Shown here: positions 62,578-64,000 of the stretch, piece by piece
Numbering within the stretch: position 1 is the first letter of the stretch
Layout of the letters: every line of letters starts with the position of its first letter
Origin: Algoriphagus aquimarinus
GTDB lineage: Bacteria; Bacteroidota; Bacteroidia; Cytophagales; Cyclobacteriaceae
Assembly: GCF_900112005.1 (NCBI RefSeq)
Contig: NZ_FOKK01000001.1
Span: forward strand, 434,001-498,000
Direction of reading: 5' to 3'
Length of the DNA: 64,000 nucleotides
The notes under the pieces: generated by a model
The model's database searches: none
The model's input: the letters and a program-made list of their open reading frames with translations, nothing else
What the model was told of the DNA's origin: nothing
Position numbers and translations under genes: made by a program

Positions 62578-64000
62578 ATGAAGAACACACTGATAATCGG
62601 AGCCTGCCTGCTTTTTGCGCAGCATATTGCGATAGCTCAAACGAGCCAATACAAACCTGTAGAAGGTAAAATCATGACCGAATGGGCTGCTCAGGTTACT
62701 CCTGAAAATGTCCATCAGGAGTATCCTAGACCTCAGATGACTCGTTCAACTTGGGTGAATTTGAATGGACTGTGGGATTACGCGATCAAGGCAAAGGGTC
62801 AGGTAATTCCTACAAGTTTTGACGGTGAAATTCTTGTGCCATTCGCGGTGGAATCAGCACTTTCGGGTGTGGGGAAAACCGTGGGTAAGGACAATGAATT
62901 GTGGTACAACACGACTTTTTCCACTCCAAAAAAATCAAGTAAGGACAAAGTGCTATTGCATTTCGGAGCTTCTGACTGGGAAACGGAAGTCTTTGTCAAT
63001 GGGAAAAGTATAGGGAAACACCGTGGAGGTTATGATCCTTTTGACTTTGATATTACAAATCATCTGAAATCGGGCAAGTCGCAAACTTTGCAGGTACGTG
63101 TATGGGATCCGAGTGATGAGGGACCTCAGCCTCGCGGCAAGCAGGTTAATAACCCGAATGGCATTTGGTACACTCCTGTGACTGGTATCTGGCAAACAGT
63201 ATGGCTAGAAACTGTACCGGCAGCCTATATTTCTGGATTGAGAAATGCATCAGATATTAAAAGCAAGGAGATTATAGTCACTCCAGAGATTGTAGGAGCT
63301 ACTGCTGGTCAACAAGTGAAAGTATCGGCTTGGAAAGACGGAGTAATGCTCGCTGAGCAGACAGTAAAGCCTTCGGAAACAGCGAAGTTGGCGATCAGTG
63401 ATGCACAGCTTTGGGCTCCGGGAAATCCAGTGCTTTATGATTTGAAAGTAGAATTGGTAGAAGGAAAGAAAATAGTTGATGCAGTGGGAAGCTATGCGGC
63501 TTTGAGAGAAATCAGCATGGCTACAGATGAAAATGGTATTCAGCGAATGATGCTGAATGGAGAGTTCTTGTTCCAATACGGTCCACTAGATCAGGGATGG
63601 TTCCCAGATGGTTTGTACACTGCGCCTAGCCATGAAGCTATGGTTTTTGACATTCAAAAAACGCAGGACATGGGTTTCAACATGATCAGAAAGCATGTGA
63701 AAGTGGAGCCTGCGACTTGGTACCATGCCTGCGACAAAATGGGCATGCTGGTATGGCAGGATATGCCAAGTGGAGATATGGGGAATGGTTGGGAAATGAA
63801 GCTTGCCGTGTTGGGTAGCCAAACTGACAAAGACAGAACTCCAGAGTCAGAGGCGATTTTTAGGGAAGAATGGAAAGAAATCATGGATGATTTTTATAAT
63901 TTCCCTTCCATCGTTGTCTGGGTGCCTTTCAACGAAGCTTGGGGTCAGTTCAAAACCAAAGAAATAGCCGACTGGACAAAGATCCATGATTCATCTAGAT
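62578..64000 (+). CDS. GH2 family glycosidase, 5' part (runs off the window)
   Basis: The first 474 codons of a GH2 enzyme are present. The signal peptide starts MKNTLIIGACLLFAQHIAIA, with cleavage near QTSQ. The N-terminal jelly roll contains LNGLWDYAIK, FVNGKSIGKHRGGYDPF and NNPNGIWYTPVTGIWQTVWL. An Ig-like domain and the start of the TIM barrel follow, with MGFNMIRKHVKVE and the acid/base Glu453 in FNEAWGQF. Specificity (beta-galactosidase, arabinosidase or similar) cannot be told without the nucleophile region beyond the right edge. It lies in tight order after the GH127 gene. Confidence 0.92.
   Translation, partial: MKNTLIIGACLLFAQHIAIAQTSQYKPVEGKIMTEWAAQVTPENVHQEYPRPQMTRSTWVNLNGLWDYAIKAKGQVIPTSFDGEILVPFAVESALSGVGKTVGKDNELWYNTTFSTPKKSSKDKVLLHFGASDWETEVFVNGKSIGKHRGGYDPFDFDITNHLKSGKSQTLQVRVWDPSDEGPQPRGKQVNNPNGIWYTPVTGIWQTVWLETVPAAYISGLRNASDIKSKEIIVTPEIVGATAGQQVKVSAWKDGVMLAEQTVKPSETAKLAISDAQLWAPGNPVLYDLKVELVEGKKIVDAVGSYAALREISMATDENGIQRMMLNGEFLFQYGPLDQGWFPDGLYTAPSHEAMVFDIQKTQDMGFNMIRKHVKVEPATWYHACDKMGMLVWQDMPSGDMGNGWEMKLAVLGSQTDKDRTPESEAIFREEWKEIMDDFYNFPSIVVWVPFNEAWGQFKTKEIADWTKIHDSSR

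Noticed and set aside
1..64000. CRISPR arrays, insertion sequences, prophage genes, tRNA or rRNA genes
   Set aside because: No spaced direct repeats, transposase, integrase, phage structural gene or RNA gene could be recognised on reading the intergenic regions and coding frames.

Overview
The window is a 64 kb chromosomal segment of a Bacteroidota bacterium, most likely order Cytophagales and plausibly a Cyclobacteriaceae/Algoriphagus relative (inference). The grounds are: YebC with the Bacteroidota-type N-terminus, an HU-mutY-ssb-gldE block, TonB-dependent receptors with a carboxypeptidase-like N-terminal domain, a DUF4221-like lipoprotein, TAnnTTTG promoter elements, few recognisable Shine-Dalgarno sequences, and many secreted M14/M28 peptidases and glycan-active enzymes. 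I see no rRNA, tRNA, insertion sequence, prophage or CRISPR array. Both ends cut genes: yebC at the left and a GH2 glycosidase at the right.

Layout. 1-8.4 kb: yebC (partial), type II NADH dehydrogenase, a small periplasmic protein, and the gltBD glutamate synthase operon. 8.7-14.8 kb: gldE-ssb-mutY on the minus strand, divergent from HU, an anchored TPR protein, a 29-residue basic ribosomal-type protein and RNase G. 14.9-21 kb: a lipoprotein, then an apparent operon of TonB-dependent receptor, periplasmic TPR protein, LytS-type kinase and LytTR regulator. 21.2-23.8 kb: a YceI-porin-YceI cassette behind a promoter with a perfect operator-like inverted repeat. 24-36.7 kb: recQ, glyoxalase-fold protein, M14 peptidase, a short alpha-glucan phosphorylase homologue, a Tat-exported carboxylesterase, a K+/H+ antiporter and a second M14 peptidase. 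36.9-41.7 kb: a CstB-like persulfide dioxygenase with a companion rhodanese, then uvrA. 42-50.5 kb: a 1703-residue (pseudo)kinase-AAA ATPase-GAF-adenylate cyclase followed by two translationally coupled genes of unknown function. 50.6-54.4 kb: pnuC with a NadR-like kinase, a sulfatase and a class C beta-lactamase-fold hydrolase. 54.8-58.9 kb: M28 peptidase, sugar O-acetyltransferase, CE1-type esterase and a TIM-barrel sugar isomerase homologue. 59.1-64 kb: GH43, GH127 and GH2 enzymes, probably a set for arabinose-containing plant glycans with no SusC/SusD in view.

The observations I rate highest are as follows. (1) The large signalling protein has lost all three canonical kinase catalytic motifs but keeps an intact-looking adenylate cyclase, and it sits beside an unexplained coupled gene pair. 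(2) The gap at 54.4-54.7 kb holds a decayed vapBC toxin-antitoxin operon: the start codon is changed, there is a nonsense codon and a one-base frameshift, and the ATGA overlap is still visible. (3) A 3'-end fragment of a second M14 peptidase lies on the far side of recQ, in the same orientation as the intact gene. (4) The alpha-glucan phosphorylase homologue has Thr where the family carries its PLP lysine. Several start codons were chosen downstream of longer TTG-initiated frames; the reasons are given per gene.
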